A DNA stretch of 64,000 bases from CAVPCY01 sp963702525 (GTDB taxonomy: Bacteria; Actinomycetota; Coriobacteriia; Anaerosomatales; PHET01). A program made the translations under genes and the position numbers. The notes under the pieces were generated by a model. The model was given only the letters and a program-made list of their open reading frames with translations. It had not been told where the DNA came from and made no database searches. Where the stretch lies: positions 62,001 through 126,000 of the forward strand of contig CAVPCY010000017.1 of the NCBI GenBank assembly GCA_963702525.1. The letters run 5' to 3'. Below are positions 9,998 to 17,775 of the stretch, one piece after another; the first letter of the stretch is position 1, and the number at the start of each line of letters is the position of its first letter.

Positions 9998-10025
9998 GGC
10001 CGGTCCCTTTCGGGGCCGGTCTTTT
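9998..10025 (+). terminator. Terminator after tRNA-Phe
   Basis: A 10-bp stem (GGCCGGTCCC with GGGGCCGGTC, two GT pairs) with a TTTC loop is followed by TTTT. The segment 9978-10042, including this hairpin, is repeated in diverged form at 14941-15007. Confidence 0.85.
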
Positions 10026-10173
10026 GTGTGTCTGAGCTGGGGAGTTGTCCCTTGGCGCATCTTCGGTTCGCTGTCTACGACCAGCTACACCACGAGTGAC
10101 GCGTTGTTAGCATCGGTTAGCTAAGGCTAGCATGGGGTATCAACTAGATAACGAGCTGCGAAAGGCGGATGTG

Positions 10174-10623
10174 ATGCCGGACATGGTGAACGTTCCTGTA
10201 CCAGTTGACCGGTTGCAGGAAGTCTATGAGGTTCTGGCACGAAGGCCGGTTGGGTCCTCGGTCATTGATGTCACAGAGGGTGGCTCTCCGAATGGCTGGA
10301 GCCAAGAGCTGTTAGACCGCATGTTCATAGAGTCGTCGGGCGCAATGAAACGGATTCTCTGCGCCTTGGCCCAGAGGTCGCCCAGCTGGGTCGCTACCGG
10401 TGAGATCGCCGATGCTTCAGGGCTGACCGCCCGACAGGTGGTTGCGTCGCTCGGGCCGTTCGAGAAGCGTTGTCGTGGTCGTTATGGGATGAGCGAGCGA
10501 CCATTTGCCGCGAGGAGATTCGTCGACGAAGGCATCGTGAGGTACTCCATGCCGCCGACAGTGGCGAGCAGGACCCTGGAACTGGCCTTACAGCTGGAAA
10601 CGGACCAGAAGGTGAGCGCCTGA
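10174..10623 (+). CDS. Uncharacterised protein, possibly DNA-binding
   Basis: 149 residues, no recognised named family. The middle (KRILCALAQRSPSWVATGEIADASGLTARQVVASLGPF) looks like a winged-helix or helix-turn-helix segment, and the C-terminal part (RRFVDEGIVRYSMPPTVA) looks like a beta-wing, so a DNA- or RNA-binding role is possible. The ATG at 10174 has AAAGGCGG five bases upstream; an earlier in-frame ATG at 10132 lacks a ribosome site. It is the first gene after tRNA-Phe, and its lower GC content than the neighbours would fit an acquired block. Confidence 0.7.
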   Translation: MPDMVNVPVPVDRLQEVYEVLARRPVGSSVIDVTEGGSPNGWSQELLDRMFIESSGAMKRILCALAQRSPSWVATGEIADASGLTARQVVASLGPFEKRCRGRYGMSERPFAARRFVDEGIVRYSMPPTVASRTLELALQLETDQKVSA

Positions 10624-10685
10624 GTAGAACGCAACCGACGGCATCAACCTAACCGAGTCATCGTTCGCCTTTGGGGGCGATTCAC

Positions 10686-10832
10686 ATGTTGTGGACCATC
10701 ATCGGGGTTCTGGTGGTGCTGTGGCTTCTCGGATTCAGCTTGAACATCGGCGGCGGACTGATTCACGCGCTGATCGTCATCGCGGTAGTCCTGTTCGTGT
10801 TCAACCTGATCTCGGGTCGCCGATCCGCTTAA
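10686..10832 (+). CDS. Small membrane protein, lmo0937 family
   Basis: 48 residues, almost wholly hydrophobic: MLWTIIGVLVVLWLLGFSL, a glycine turn (NIGGGLIH), then a second helix ending in NLISGRRSA. This two-helix pattern matches the lmo0937 family, found beside stress genes in many bacteria, role unknown. The ribosome site is weak (GGGGGCG). It is followed by YggT and CsbD genes, so it is probably part of a stress-response group. Confidence 0.75.
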   Translation: MLWTIIGVLVVLWLLGFSLNIGGGLIHALIVIAVVLFVFNLISGRRSA

Positions 10833-10942
10833 GGAGATGATCGCCGGTCGCAGCGGGCCTTGTTGGCCCGCTCGACTCATTTCAAGCCAATCCGACTTGC
10901 AGACACAGGAAGTCCGCGGGCCGGAACTGAAAGGAGTACGTC

Positions 10943-11344
10943 ATGTCTAACGCCACCTTGGCTTCAGTCAATCGTAGCCAGGTCCATACCGAGGTCCGTT
11001 CGCCCATCGAGAGCGTATTGGCGCGTGTGGTCTGGTTCGTATTCGGCACGATCGAGGTACTCCTCGCCATTCGCTTCGTGCTCACAATGCTCGGTGCCAA
11101 CGCCGAGGCAGGGTTCGTGAAGTTCGTCTACGCGGTATCCGACGTCTTCATGGCCCCGTTCAACGCGATCCTGAGTACCGGCCGTGTGTCAGGGGCGACC
11201 TTCGAGTGGAGTGTGCTTGTCGCGATCGCAGTCTACGCGCTGATCGCCTGGGGCCTCGTTGCCCTGATCGGCGCCGTGAGCCCTCGTACGCACGCTCAAA
11301 CCGTAGAGCGCGTCGAAACGGACGAGGACGTCCAGGCTGAGTAG
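10943..11344 (+). CDS. YggT family membrane protein
   Basis: 133 residues. Two hydrophobic regions (VVWFVFGTIEVLLAIRFVLTM and WSVLVAIAVYALIAWGLVALIG) flank the loop KFVYAVSDVFMAPFNAIL, which corresponds to the YggT signature (SD..l.P.r.ilp). Family members are linked to envelope integrity, osmotic shock and cell division, without a known reaction. GAAAGGAG lies seven bases before the ATG. It sits between the lmo0937-like and CsbD-like genes. Confidence 0.82.
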   Translation: MSNATLASVNRSQVHTEVRSPIESVLARVVWFVFGTIEVLLAIRFVLTMLGANAEAGFVKFVYAVSDVFMAPFNAILSTGRVSGATFEWSVLVAIAVYALIAWGLVALIGAVSPRTHAQTVERVETDEDVQAE

Positions 11345-11444
11345 CGGTACGGCCCACCCTCAGCGATGGGGGCGGGCATTGCCACGTTGTTGTGGCAGAT
11401 TCGGTGAATCGTCAGTAGACCCATAGCTGAAAGAGGCGAGGAAC

Positions 11445-11621
11445 ATGAGCGAGCACAAGGGCGAGGACATGAAGGGCCGTATGAAGGAGGCCGTCGGTGA
11501 CGTCACAGGCGACAAAGGCCTGCAGAGGGAAGGCAAGATCGACCAAGCCAGCGCTGCGACCAAGAAGACCGTCGACAAAGCTGCGGACGCGGTGAAGGAT
11601 GCGATCAGCCCCGCTAAGTAG
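11445..11621 (+). CDS. CsbD family stress protein
   Basis: 58 residues, very hydrophilic, beginning MSEHKGEDMKGRMKEAVGDV and continuing with the G-D-x-x-L-x-x-E-G-K-x-D-x-A pattern of CsbD-like proteins. CsbD of Bacillus belongs to the sigma-B general stress regulon; the molecular role is unknown. The upstream AGAGGCGAGGA provides a ribosome site. It lies between YggT and a STAS-like gene. Confidence 0.88.
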   Translation: MSEHKGEDMKGRMKEAVGDVTGDKGLQREGKIDQASAATKKTVDKAADAVKDAISPAK

Positions 11622-11646
11622 TCCGACGGGGTGGAGGGGACCGAAG

Positions 11647-12111
11647 ATGCCATCTGACGTCAGGGTCATTCACGCGCATGAGTTCCTCAGATCGACCGAG
11701 GATGGACGGCTCGATCTCGAAGAGAGCAAGAGGCTGCTTGTTGAGATCGCTTCGGCGTCGCCCCCTTCGAAACACTACGACGTGCTTGTCGACACACGTA
11801 ACGCCCACTCAGGCATGACCGTGTCCGACCTTCTGGACCTGGCGGCTGATCTTCACGGGGTCCGCAAGTCGTTCAGTGGTAAGACGGCCCTCGTCGTTCC
11901 GCGCGAGAGGCTTGACCACGCGGAGTTCTTTGCAGCCTGCGCCGAGGAGAGGGGTTTCGAGGTGAGTGCCTTCACCTCGCTGGGCGATGCTATGAACTGG
12001 CTGATTGATGCTGAAGCCGGCACCAGAGCGCCTACGCGCGATCTTGTTGGAGGCGTGGGTGCAGCTCACAGAGGGACGAGCACCGGCCCGGGAGAGGCAG
12101 CGCTGGGCTAG
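11647..12111 (+). CDS. STAS/SpoIIAA-like protein of unknown role
   Basis: 154 residues. The first 120 follow the SpoIIAA-like alternation (RSTEDGRLDLEESKRLL, HYDVLVDTRNAHSG, GKTALVVPRERLDHAEFFA, AFTSLGDAMNWL) seen in small stand-alone STAS-type proteins. The C-terminal 30 residues are low-complexity Gly/Ala/Thr and may be a natural tail. ATG at 11647 has GGAGGGG eight bases upstream. Context with stress genes suggests an accessory regulator; no partner kinase or sigma factor is visible. Confidence 0.65.
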   Translation: MPSDVRVIHAHEFLRSTEDGRLDLEESKRLLVEIASASPPSKHYDVLVDTRNAHSGMTVSDLLDLAADLHGVRKSFSGKTALVVPRERLDHAEFFAACAEERGFEVSAFTSLGDAMNWLIDAEAGTRAPTRDLVGGVGAAHRGTSTGPGEAALG

Positions 12112-12292
12112 TCGGTCACTCTGACAACAGCGAATCCCGGGGGTCGGGCCGAAAGGGTCCGGCCCCTTCGGTGTCTCCGGACTGGGGCCGGCTCCTCATC
12201 CCCTCACCGTACCTTCGGCTCCGTTTCGCTTGACGAGCGGCAGGCCCGAGTATCTGCTCGAAATCGGGTAGGCACTCGGAGAGGCGGTTAGC

Positions 12293-12418
12293 ATGGCGGT
12301 TGGCGGCGCCAAGGACCAGATCGTTGATACAGCCCTGTTGCTGTTCAACGCCCAGGGCACGAGTCCGGCGACCCCGAAGGCCAGTAGCCACGCGGATCTG
12401 CCACGCCCTCGCGCTTGA
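12293..12418 (+). pseudogene. Truncated duplicate of the tetR gene start
   Basis: Reads as a 41-codon frame (MAVGGAKDQIVDTALLLFNA...) that matches the start of the intact TetR gene at 12479, then departs after about 25 codons. The homology also covers the upstream flank: 12273-12372 resembles 12459-12558 over about 100 bases. An imperfect palindrome CGAGTATCTGCTCG (12247-12260) sits at about the same distance upstream as the TetR operator of the intact copy. It lacks the helix-turn-helix, so it is a fragment left by a partial duplication. Confidence 0.8.
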
Positions 12419-12431
12419 CACATATCGGTTC

Positions 12432-12445
12432 TGAGTATTTACTCA
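12432..12445 (+). promoter_or_regulatory. Probable TetR operator
   Basis: TGAGTATTTACTCA is a perfect 14-bp palindrome 33 bases before the TetR start codon, in an AT-richer stretch. TetR proteins commonly bind such sites and repress their own gene. Confidence 0.65.
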
Positions 12446-12478
12446 ACTGCATGATAGCCACTCGGAGAGGCAGCTAGC

Positions 12479-13147
12479 ATGGCGGTTGGCAGCACCAGGG
12501 ACGAGATCGTCGACACGGCGTTGTCGCTGTTCAACGCCCAGGGCACGCGTCCGGTGAGCACGAATCACATCGCCGAAGCGATGGGCACAAGCCCGGGCAA
12601 GGTCTACTACTACTTCTCCAACAAGGAAGAGATCATTCGGGCAATCTACGAGCGGGCTATCGCCGACTACGACGAGTTCGTATCGGACATCGCCGCTCTC
12701 ACGCCCGACCCGGTCACCACGATGGGCCTGTTCGACGGGATCTTCGCGCACCAGTGGAAGTACCGCTTCCTTCAGCGCGAGTTCCCTGCGCTCGTGCGTC
12801 AGGACGAGCAACTCCGTGAGCGCTACCGCGAGATGCAGGAGCGCCGTATCGGCTTCTACCGCTTCCTCGGCAGGCACTGGATCGAGACGGGCAGCCTCAA
12901 TCGGATGTCCGAAGAAGAGCTGAGCGATCTTGTCATGGCCATCTGGTTGGTGGGCGATACGTGGCTGAGCTATCTCGAGGCGATGGGCCGAGGCGCCGAC
13001 GAAGCCGAGGTTCGTCGGGGCTCACGGCTCATCTACGCGTTGCTGCGTCCTCACCTGACCACATCCGCCGCCGACGCATTCCTGGCAAGCGGATGGGGGG
13101 CGCCGGCGGACCGGTCGCGCCTCAACGAATCCGCCGAACCTGCCTAG
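12479..13147 (+). CDS. TetR/AcrR family transcriptional regulator
   Basis: 222 residues. The N-terminal TetR helix-turn-helix is clear: IVDTALSLFNAQG, then VSTNHIAEAMGTSPGKVYYYFSNKEEII. The C-terminal ligand domain (about residues 75-205) has a WKYRFLQREFPAL segment found in TetR members with a TetR_C_33-like domain. It is the intact copy of a partly duplicated gene and has a palindrome upstream, so it is likely self-regulated. The small membrane peptide and hydrolase genes downstream are candidate targets. The ligand cannot be predicted. Confidence 0.9.
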   Translation: MAVGSTRDEIVDTALSLFNAQGTRPVSTNHIAEAMGTSPGKVYYYFSNKEEIIRAIYERAIADYDEFVSDIAALTPDPVTTMGLFDGIFAHQWKYRFLQREFPALVRQDEQLRERYREMQERRIGFYRFLGRHWIETGSLNRMSEEELSDLVMAIWLVGDTWLSYLEAMGRGADEAEVRRGSRLIYALLRPHLTTSAADAFLASGWGAPADRSRLNESAEPA

Positions 13148-13196
13148 GGGCAAGCTACTCGGACTCCACGGTCCACGCGAAGATGGGGGATTGCTG

Positions 13197-13316
13197 ATGG
13201 ACAACTCGATCGCTGACCGACCGATGGATACCCGGGTTCCCGATCTCGTCTGGGGCGCTGGCGCTGCGGTCTTGGCGCTCGTGCTGTCCCGACTCTGCGT
13301 GACGGGTAGGGCATGA
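13197..13316 (+). CDS. Possible 39-residue membrane peptide
   Basis: A short frame MDNSIADRPMDTR... with one hydrophobic segment (LVWGAGAAVLALVLSRL). GGGGG lies about eight bases upstream, and the stop is one base before the hydrolase start, so it would be translated with that gene. Size and composition fit a small membrane protein, but no family is recognised. Confidence 0.45.
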   Translation: MDNSIADRPMDTRVPDLVWGAGAAVLALVLSRLCVTGRA

Positions 13317-13317
13317 C

Positions 13318-14124
13318 ATGGGCGTGGCTCAAGGTCATATCGAACGCGATGGTGCCGAGCTCCACTGGTGGCTAGAGGGAGAAGACCCCGACTTGCCGAT
13401 GGTGGTCTGCACGCACGGCGGCGCGATGGATCACCGGATGTGGGGTGCGCAGGTATCGGCGCTCGCGCAGGAGTACCGGATCCTGACCTACGATCTGCGA
13501 GGACACGGTCTGTCGAGGCTCCTCGCGGCGGAGTTCTCCGTCGACGCCGCATGCGAAGATCTCGTCGCGCTGATGGACGTCGTGGGTACAAGGACAGCGG
13601 TCCTGGTCGGCCACTCCGTGGGTGCGACCGTGTCCCAGCTTGTCGCCCTGCGACATCCCCTTCGGGTTCGCGCCCTGATCGGCGTCGGGGCATCTTGCGC
13701 GACCATGCCGCCGACCATCACCGCCCGGATACGCCAAGCTGTGAACCCGCTCGCGCTTACGGTGCTCGGACAGAAGCGTCTCCGAGAGATGTTCGCTGAC
13801 ATGGCCGGTGTGAACGCCGAGGTCAAGGAGTACGCACGGCAGGCGATCGGTCTGCTGGACGATGAGGTGTTCGCGGCGGTCATGCGGACGGGCTTCGGCG
13901 GTTACAGGCCGGTAGGCGCGGACTACACGCTCGGCGTCCCGCTCCTCCTGCTCCAGGGTGACCGGGAGCCCTACTCAGCGTTCATGGGGACGACACCTCA
14001 GTGGGTGAAACGCGATGGAGCGCGGCTGGCTGTGGTCCCGAACGCCGCACACAATGCGAACCAAGACTCGCCCGACTTCGTCAACGGCCAGATCGCGAGC
14101 TTCTTGGCTCAAGTCCCCGTGTGA
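13318..14124 (+). CDS. Alpha/beta hydrolase
   Basis: 268 residues of alpha/beta-hydrolase fold. The oxyanion motif is CTHGGAMDHRMW, the nucleophile elbow GHSVG (Ser100), and the C-terminal His is in PNAAHNANQDSP. The acidic residue is probably in LLLQGDREPYS. The cap region (about 135-190) is helical and unlike haloperoxidases or known named enzymes, so the substrate is unknown. It sits directly after TetR and a tiny membrane peptide; a TetR-hydrolase pair often handles a small hydrophobic ester or lactone. Confidence 0.88.
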   Translation: MGVAQGHIERDGAELHWWLEGEDPDLPMVVCTHGGAMDHRMWGAQVSALAQEYRILTYDLRGHGLSRLLAAEFSVDAACEDLVALMDVVGTRTAVLVGHSVGATVSQLVALRHPLRVRALIGVGASCATMPPTITARIRQAVNPLALTVLGQKRLREMFADMAGVNAEVKEYARQAIGLLDDEVFAAVMRTGFGGYRPVGADYTLGVPLLLLQGDREPYSAFMGTTPQWVKRDGARLAVVPNAAHNANQDSPDFVNGQIASFLAQVPV

Positions 14125-14154
14125 GCCCGACGCACGTACCCCGGGCGGTGCGTG

Positions 14155-14424
14155 CTAGTAGTCGCGGATCTCGTCGCGAGCCGTCACTTCGACGTCGTGT
14201 CGATCCAACGCAGAAATCGCTGACAGCTCGTCGTCTGGCGACACCCGAAGCGCGATGCCGCACAGCTTGCCGCGATGGCGGGGCAGGGGGACGACCTTCA
14301 CGTCTAGGGATTCATCTCCGAGGATGCGCTCGGCTCTGAGTGCGTCTCGCGTGCTGGAGAACGCGAGCACGACGAAGGTGCGCAAGTGCGGAGCCCCCAC
14401 GCTCGTCGTAGGTCTGTCGCTCAC
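14155..14424 (-). CDS. DUF3343 protein (putative Se/S carrier-like)
   Basis: 89 residues. After a short leader comes RTFVVLAFSSTRDALRAERIL, then DVKVVPLPRHRGKLCGIALRVS, where the Cys of the (S/L)CGIALR motif is the conserved residue of PF11823 (Se/S carrier protein-like). The GTG at 14424 follows GAAAGG five bases upstream. The family is found near selenium metabolism genes; binding of selenium or sulfur has been proposed from context. Here it is divergent from a YedF-like gene, with an AT-rich promoter region between, and 4 kb from genes with in-frame TGA codons. Confidence 0.8.
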   Translation of the reverse strand: MSDRPTTSVGAPHLRTFVVLAFSSTRDALRAERILGDESLDVKVVPLPRHRGKLCGIALRVSPDDELSAISALDRHDVEVTARDEIRDY

Positions 14425-14548
14425 GGTCGCCTTTCGGAGTGAGAGGACACGATGACCCGTGTGTCCCGAGAATCGCTCGCACAAGCCCGAGCGCTATCAT
14501 ATATCAGTCAGACTGATTCCGAACATAAGTGAAGACGAGGTGAGCGCA

Positions 14549-14890
14549 GTGGCGAAACAGATCCTGATCACGGCCGAGCGCATAGGCCGGGGCGACGACG
14601 AACTTGGTGCCGTGCTGATGAAGAACTTCCTGTACTCGCTAGCCCGGAGCGAACCTCGGCCCTTCGCCGTGATGCTGATGAATGGAGGCGTGCGGCTCGC
14701 TTGCGAGGGATCGGCCTCCCTCGACGACCTGCGCCTAGCGGTGGATGCCGGCGTCAAGGTGAAGGTGTGCGGCACATGCCTCGACTACCTTGGGCTCACG
14801 GAGTCCTTGGCGGTCGGCGAGGTCGGCACGATGCCGGGGGCCGTTGAGGCCGTGTTGTCGTCGGAAAGTGATGTCGTCGCAATCGGGTAG
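14549..14890 (+). CDS. YedF-like selenium metabolism protein, C-terminal DsrE-like domain only
   Basis: 113 residues matching the C-terminal domain of the YedF selenium metabolism family (TIGR03527): ITAERIGRGDDELGAVLMKNFLYSL, LMNGGVRLACEGS, VKVCGTCLDYLGL and VGEVGTM. Full-length family members begin with a TusA-like domain of about 75 residues; it is missing here and no remnant is seen upstream. The GTG at 14549 has GAGGTGA nine bases upstream. The Cys pair in CGTC is the likely active site. The family occurs in selenium-using organisms; the exact reaction is unknown. Confidence 0.83.
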   Translation: MAKQILITAERIGRGDDELGAVLMKNFLYSLARSEPRPFAVMLMNGGVRLACEGSASLDDLRLAVDAGVKVKVCGTCLDYLGLTESLAVGEVGTMPGAVEAVLSSESDVVAIG

Positions 14891-14940
14891 CGTCGTCGAC
14901 ACTCGATAGGCCGCGGTGCTTCGGCAGCTGCGCCTTCGTG

Positions 14941-15007
14941 ACCACCATGCGAGTACTCAAAGCCCCACCCTCGCGGGAGGGGCCTCTTCTTGGTGCCTGA
15001 GCCGGGG
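14941..15007 (+). repeat. Diverged copy of the tRNA-Phe 3' flank (possible attachment scar)
   Basis: Starting at ACCACCATGCGAGTACTCAA, this stretch aligns with 9978-10042, which starts at the last bases of tRNA-Phe. The match covers the CCA end, the spacer, the terminator layout and the following CTGAG(C/T)CGGGGA-type run. The T arm itself is not conserved. It may mark the right end of a block inserted at the tRNA. Confidence 0.6.
14962..14991 (+). terminator. Terminator after the YedF-like gene
   Basis: GCCCCACCC and GGGAGGGGC form a 9-bp stem with one mismatch and a TCGC loop, followed by CTCTTCTT. It corresponds in position to the terminator after tRNA-Phe. Confidence 0.8.
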
Positions 15008-15027
15008 ACTGACACCGACTAGCGCGT

Positions 15028-15210
15028 CTAATCCCCGAGGACCTGATCCTGCCAATCTGGGCCGAGTCGAGCTTCAATGAACTCGCGGACCATCTGGCGA
15101 ACCACTTGGGAGGGTGTCAGATCCTCCTCGCGGCACAGCTGCTCGAACGCCGCCTTCTTCTTGGGGTCGATGAGGATCGTGAGTCGTGCGGTTCGGTTCT
15201 CTCGGCTCAT
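15028..15210 (-). CDS. Ribbon-helix-helix (CopG/Arc-type) protein
   Basis: 60 residues with the RHH pattern: a short strand (ARLTILIDPKKK), helix A (AAFEQLCREEDLT) and helix B (PSQVVRQMVREFIEARLG). Such dimers bind DNA through the strand and are often antitoxins or plasmid-type regulators. No toxin gene is adjacent: upstream lies the SulP gene (divergent) and downstream the YedF-like gene. GAGGGGC lies five bases before the ATG. It may regulate the SulP gene. Confidence 0.8.
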   Translation of the reverse strand: MSRENRTARLTILIDPKKKAAFEQLCREEDLTPSQVVRQMVREFIEARLGPDWQDQVLGD

Positions 15211-15283
15211 CAGGTGCCCCTCTTGTATATGTGCATAGGATTAACATTGTGTTGCGATGCGGTCCGCATAGAATGATACCCAC

Positions 15284-17037
15284 TTGCCTTCTCAAAGGGA
15301 ATGGGGCGTTGGCTTGCCACATCGCGCACATCTGACAACCGTCAGGGTCTCGAGTGCGGTTCGAGACACTCTGAAGGCGGAGCGCTACTCGCTCGGGGCG
15401 TTGCGCTCCGACGCATTGGCCGGGTTGACCGTCGCGGTTGTAGCGATGCCGCTTGCCATGGCCCTTGCGATCGCAGTCGGCGTGCCGCCGCAGTACGGGC
15501 TCTACTCCGCTATCGTCGCTGGCCTCGTGGCCGCGCTCACGGGTGGTTCCCGCTTCAGCGTCACGGGCCCGACGGCCGCGTTCGTCGTGGTTCTGGCACC
15601 GATCACCGCGAGATACGGGCTTGCCGGTCTTGCCACCGCAGGTCTGATGGGCGGCGTCATTCTGGTCGCGCTCGGAGCGGCCAAGCTTGGACGGCTGCAT
15701 CGAATACGTGCCCGAACCGGTCACCGTCGGTTTCACAAGCGGCATAGCGGTGGTCATCGCTGTGCTGCAGCTCAACGATCTTCTAGGGCTCGGTATCACC
15801 GAGATGCCGGAGGGTTTCCTTCCCAAGCTGGGTGAAATCGCCAGCTCGTTGCCACAGGTCTCGTGGCCGACGGTGGTCGTGAGTGCCGTCACGCTTCTCG
15901 TCGCGCTCGCTTGGCCAAAACGCAAGCTCGTGATCCCAGGCTACGCGCCGGCCATCGTCGCGGGCGGGCTCGCCGCATTCGCGCTGGCCTATTTCGGGCA
16001 CCCGGTTGACACGATCGGTTCTCGTTTCACCTACGAGATCGGTTCGACGGTGTTTCACGGGGTACCTCGAATGCCACCGAGCTTCGTGCTGCCGTGGGAG
16101 TTGCCCGGCCCTCAGGGGGGCGCGTTCGTGCTCAGCTACGAGTCCGTACGCGACCTGCTTCCGGCAGCCGTCTCTATCGCGATGCTCGGCGCCATCGAGT
16201 CCCTGTTGTGCGCGGTCGTGCTCGATCGTTCTACGGGCACGCGCCATCACTCCAACGGTGAGCTTCTCGGCCAAGGGCTCGCCAACATTGCAGCGCCGTT
16301 CTTCGGCGGTGTACCCTCCACGGCGGCGATCGCGCGCTCGGCGGCCAACGCCAAGGCCGGGGCACGGACGCCGCTCGCCGCCGCGATCCACTCCCTGTTC
16401 GTCCTGCTCGGCGTCTTGGTCCTGGCCCCTGCGCTCGCCTACACCCCTATGTCATCGATGGCAGCGGTACTCATCATCGTTGCGTGGAACATGAGCGAGG
16501 CTCCGACCGCCGTGGCTCTGGTCCAGCAGGGCGCCCGGTGCGGATCGCCTGGTCTTCCTCACGTGCTTCTCGTTGACGGTCGTCTTCGACATGATCATCG
16601 CCATCGGGGTGGGCATCGTGCTGGCATCGTTCCTGTTCATGCGAGACATAGCCCGCTTCACTCAGGTACGCGACATAAGTGACAGCCGAAGATACGTGGG
16701 CGACCCGCTGCCTGAAGGCTGGCGAGTCGTCAAGATCACCGGCGCGATGTTCTTCGCAGCCGCGGAGCGCGTGCTGACTCAGCTGCTTTCCGAGACGCCC
16801 GACGGCGGCAAGGTCATCATCTATGCCGATGGGGTCACACTCTTGGACGCCGGCGGCACGAGCGCTCTCGAACGCTTCGAGGCGGAGTGCGATTCACGCG
16901 GTATTCGTGTCCTGCTCACCGATCTCCAGCCCCAGCCAGGGAGCGCTGCCAAGGCCGTGGGAATCGGGGATGCTGCGTCCTGCGTCACGATTGTTCCGAC
17001 ACTCACCGAGGCGTTGTCGGTAGCTCGGGGTTCATGA
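15284..17037 (+). CDS. SulP family anion transporter with C-terminal STAS domain (two frameshifts)
   Basis: About 583 residues after correction. The N-terminus LRSDALAGLTVAVVAMPLAMALAIAVGVPPQYGLYSAI is the classic SulP opening, followed by TGPTAAFVVVLAPI, EPVTVGFTSGIAV, and IAAPFFGGVPSTAAIARSAANAKAGARTPLAA. The STAS domain is the last 110 residues (WRVVKITGAMFFAAAERVL...VIIYADGVTLLDAGGTSAL). One extra base each near 15690 and 16540 breaks the frame. The start is uncertain; TTG at 15284 is the best in-frame choice. SulP proteins import sulfate, bicarbonate or other anions; selenate or sulfate would suit the neighbourhood, but this is a guess. Confidence 0.85.
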
Positions 17038-17112
17038 GCGGCTCGGTTGGGGAACTGCGCGCTCAGTGCCGGCTTGACCCCCAGACGCTCTACGGCTAGT
17101 GTGGTCTCGTTA

Positions 17113-17130
17113 GTTCGAAAGTTTTCGAAC
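17113..17130 (+). promoter_or_regulatory. ArsR operator (perfect palindrome)
   Basis: GTTCGAAAGTTTTCGAAC is an 18-bp perfect palindrome 11 bases before the arsR start codon. Related half-sites recur at 17503 and 26829, each beside ArsR-linked genes. Confidence 0.75.
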
Positions 17131-17141
17131 AAGGAGTCAGA

Positions 17142-17459
17142 GTGACTGTCGCCACCGAACCAAGGACCTCGAGTCTCGACGCGGTCTTCAAGGCCCTCGC
17201 GTCGTCGCACCGCCGAGAGATTCTGCAGATGCTCAGTGCCGCCGATCGTGACGGGGCCAAGACGTGCTGCGCCGCCGAAGAGGTGTGTGCCTGCAAGATA
17301 TCGGACCGTCTCGGCCTGTCACCTTCGACGACTTCCCATCACATGTCCGTGCTGCGCGATGCCGGCCTCGTGTCCGGTCGCAAAGACGGCACGTGGACGT
17401 ATTACACGCTGCGGCGGGACGCGCTCTCAGCAGCAGCTGACGCTCTAGCGAGTCTGTAG
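17142..17459 (+). CDS. ArsR/SmtB family metalloregulator
   Basis: 105 residues. A winged helix-turn-helix is clear: DAVFKALASSHRREILQML, then SDRLGLSPSTTSHHMSVLRDAGLVSGRKDGTWTYY. The likely metalloid site is a Cys cluster before the recognition helix (TCCAAEEVCAC), close to that of the second ArsR in this window (RCCSPNEVCAC). Such regulators leave DNA on binding As(III) or related thiophilic ions. GTG at 17142 follows AAGGAG. The palindrome at 17113 gives autoregulation, and a second copy controls the downstream thioredoxin-permease genes. Confidence 0.9.
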   Translation: MTVATEPRTSSLDAVFKALASSHRREILQMLSAADRDGAKTCCAAEEVCACKISDRLGLSPSTTSHHMSVLRDAGLVSGRKDGTWTYYTLRRDALSAAADALASL

Positions 17460-17502
17460 GAAATGAGGCGGGCGGATCGCCGGCCGTTCTTGCGACCTGT
17501 TA

Positions 17503-17520
17503 GTTCGAAAGACTTCGATG
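17503..17520 (+). promoter_or_regulatory. Second ArsR-type operator
   Basis: GTTCGAAAGACTTCGATG repeats most of the 17113 palindrome (GTTCGAAAG, then TTCGA), including its preceding TA. It lies between arsR and the thioredoxin-like gene, 12 bases before that start, so the operon may have its own regulated promoter. Confidence 0.6.
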
Positions 17521-17532
17521 TAGGAGGAAGCG

Positions 17533-17769
17533 ATGGAGATCAAAGTGCTCGGTACCGGATGCACGAAGTGCAATCTGCTCGAGGAGGCGACCAGACAAGC
17601 CGTGGAGAAAGCCGGTCTCGACGCCACCGTCGAGAAGGTTACCGACATGGCGCAGATCATGGGGTACGGCGTGATGACGACGCCCGCATTGGTCGTCGAC
17701 GACCAGGTACGGGTCGCAGGACGCGTGCCCTCGGTAGACGATCTCGTGGCACTACTTACCAGGGCATAG
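17533..17769 (+). CDS. Thioredoxin-like (TM0996/MTH895-type) small redox protein
   Basis: 78 residues: MEIKVLGTGCTKCNLLEEAT, with redox motif CTKC, then the thioredoxin-fold cis-proline region GVMTTPALVVDDQV and the final helix. This short family (redox-active disulfide protein 2) typically neighbours ArsR and the DUF318 permease. GGAGGAAG stands just before the ATG. It may pass electrons or a metalloid to the permease next door; this is inferred from context. Confidence 0.9.
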   Translation: MEIKVLGTGCTKCNLLEEATRQAVEKAGLDATVEKVTDMAQIMGYGVMTTPALVVDDQVRVAGRVPSVDDLVALLTRA

Positions 17770-17775
17770 CTCATC

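Noticed and set aside
15028..15210. Toxin-antitoxin pair with the RHH protein as antitoxin
   Set aside because: Neither neighbouring gene looks like a toxin; the RHH gene stands alone and is divergent from SulP.
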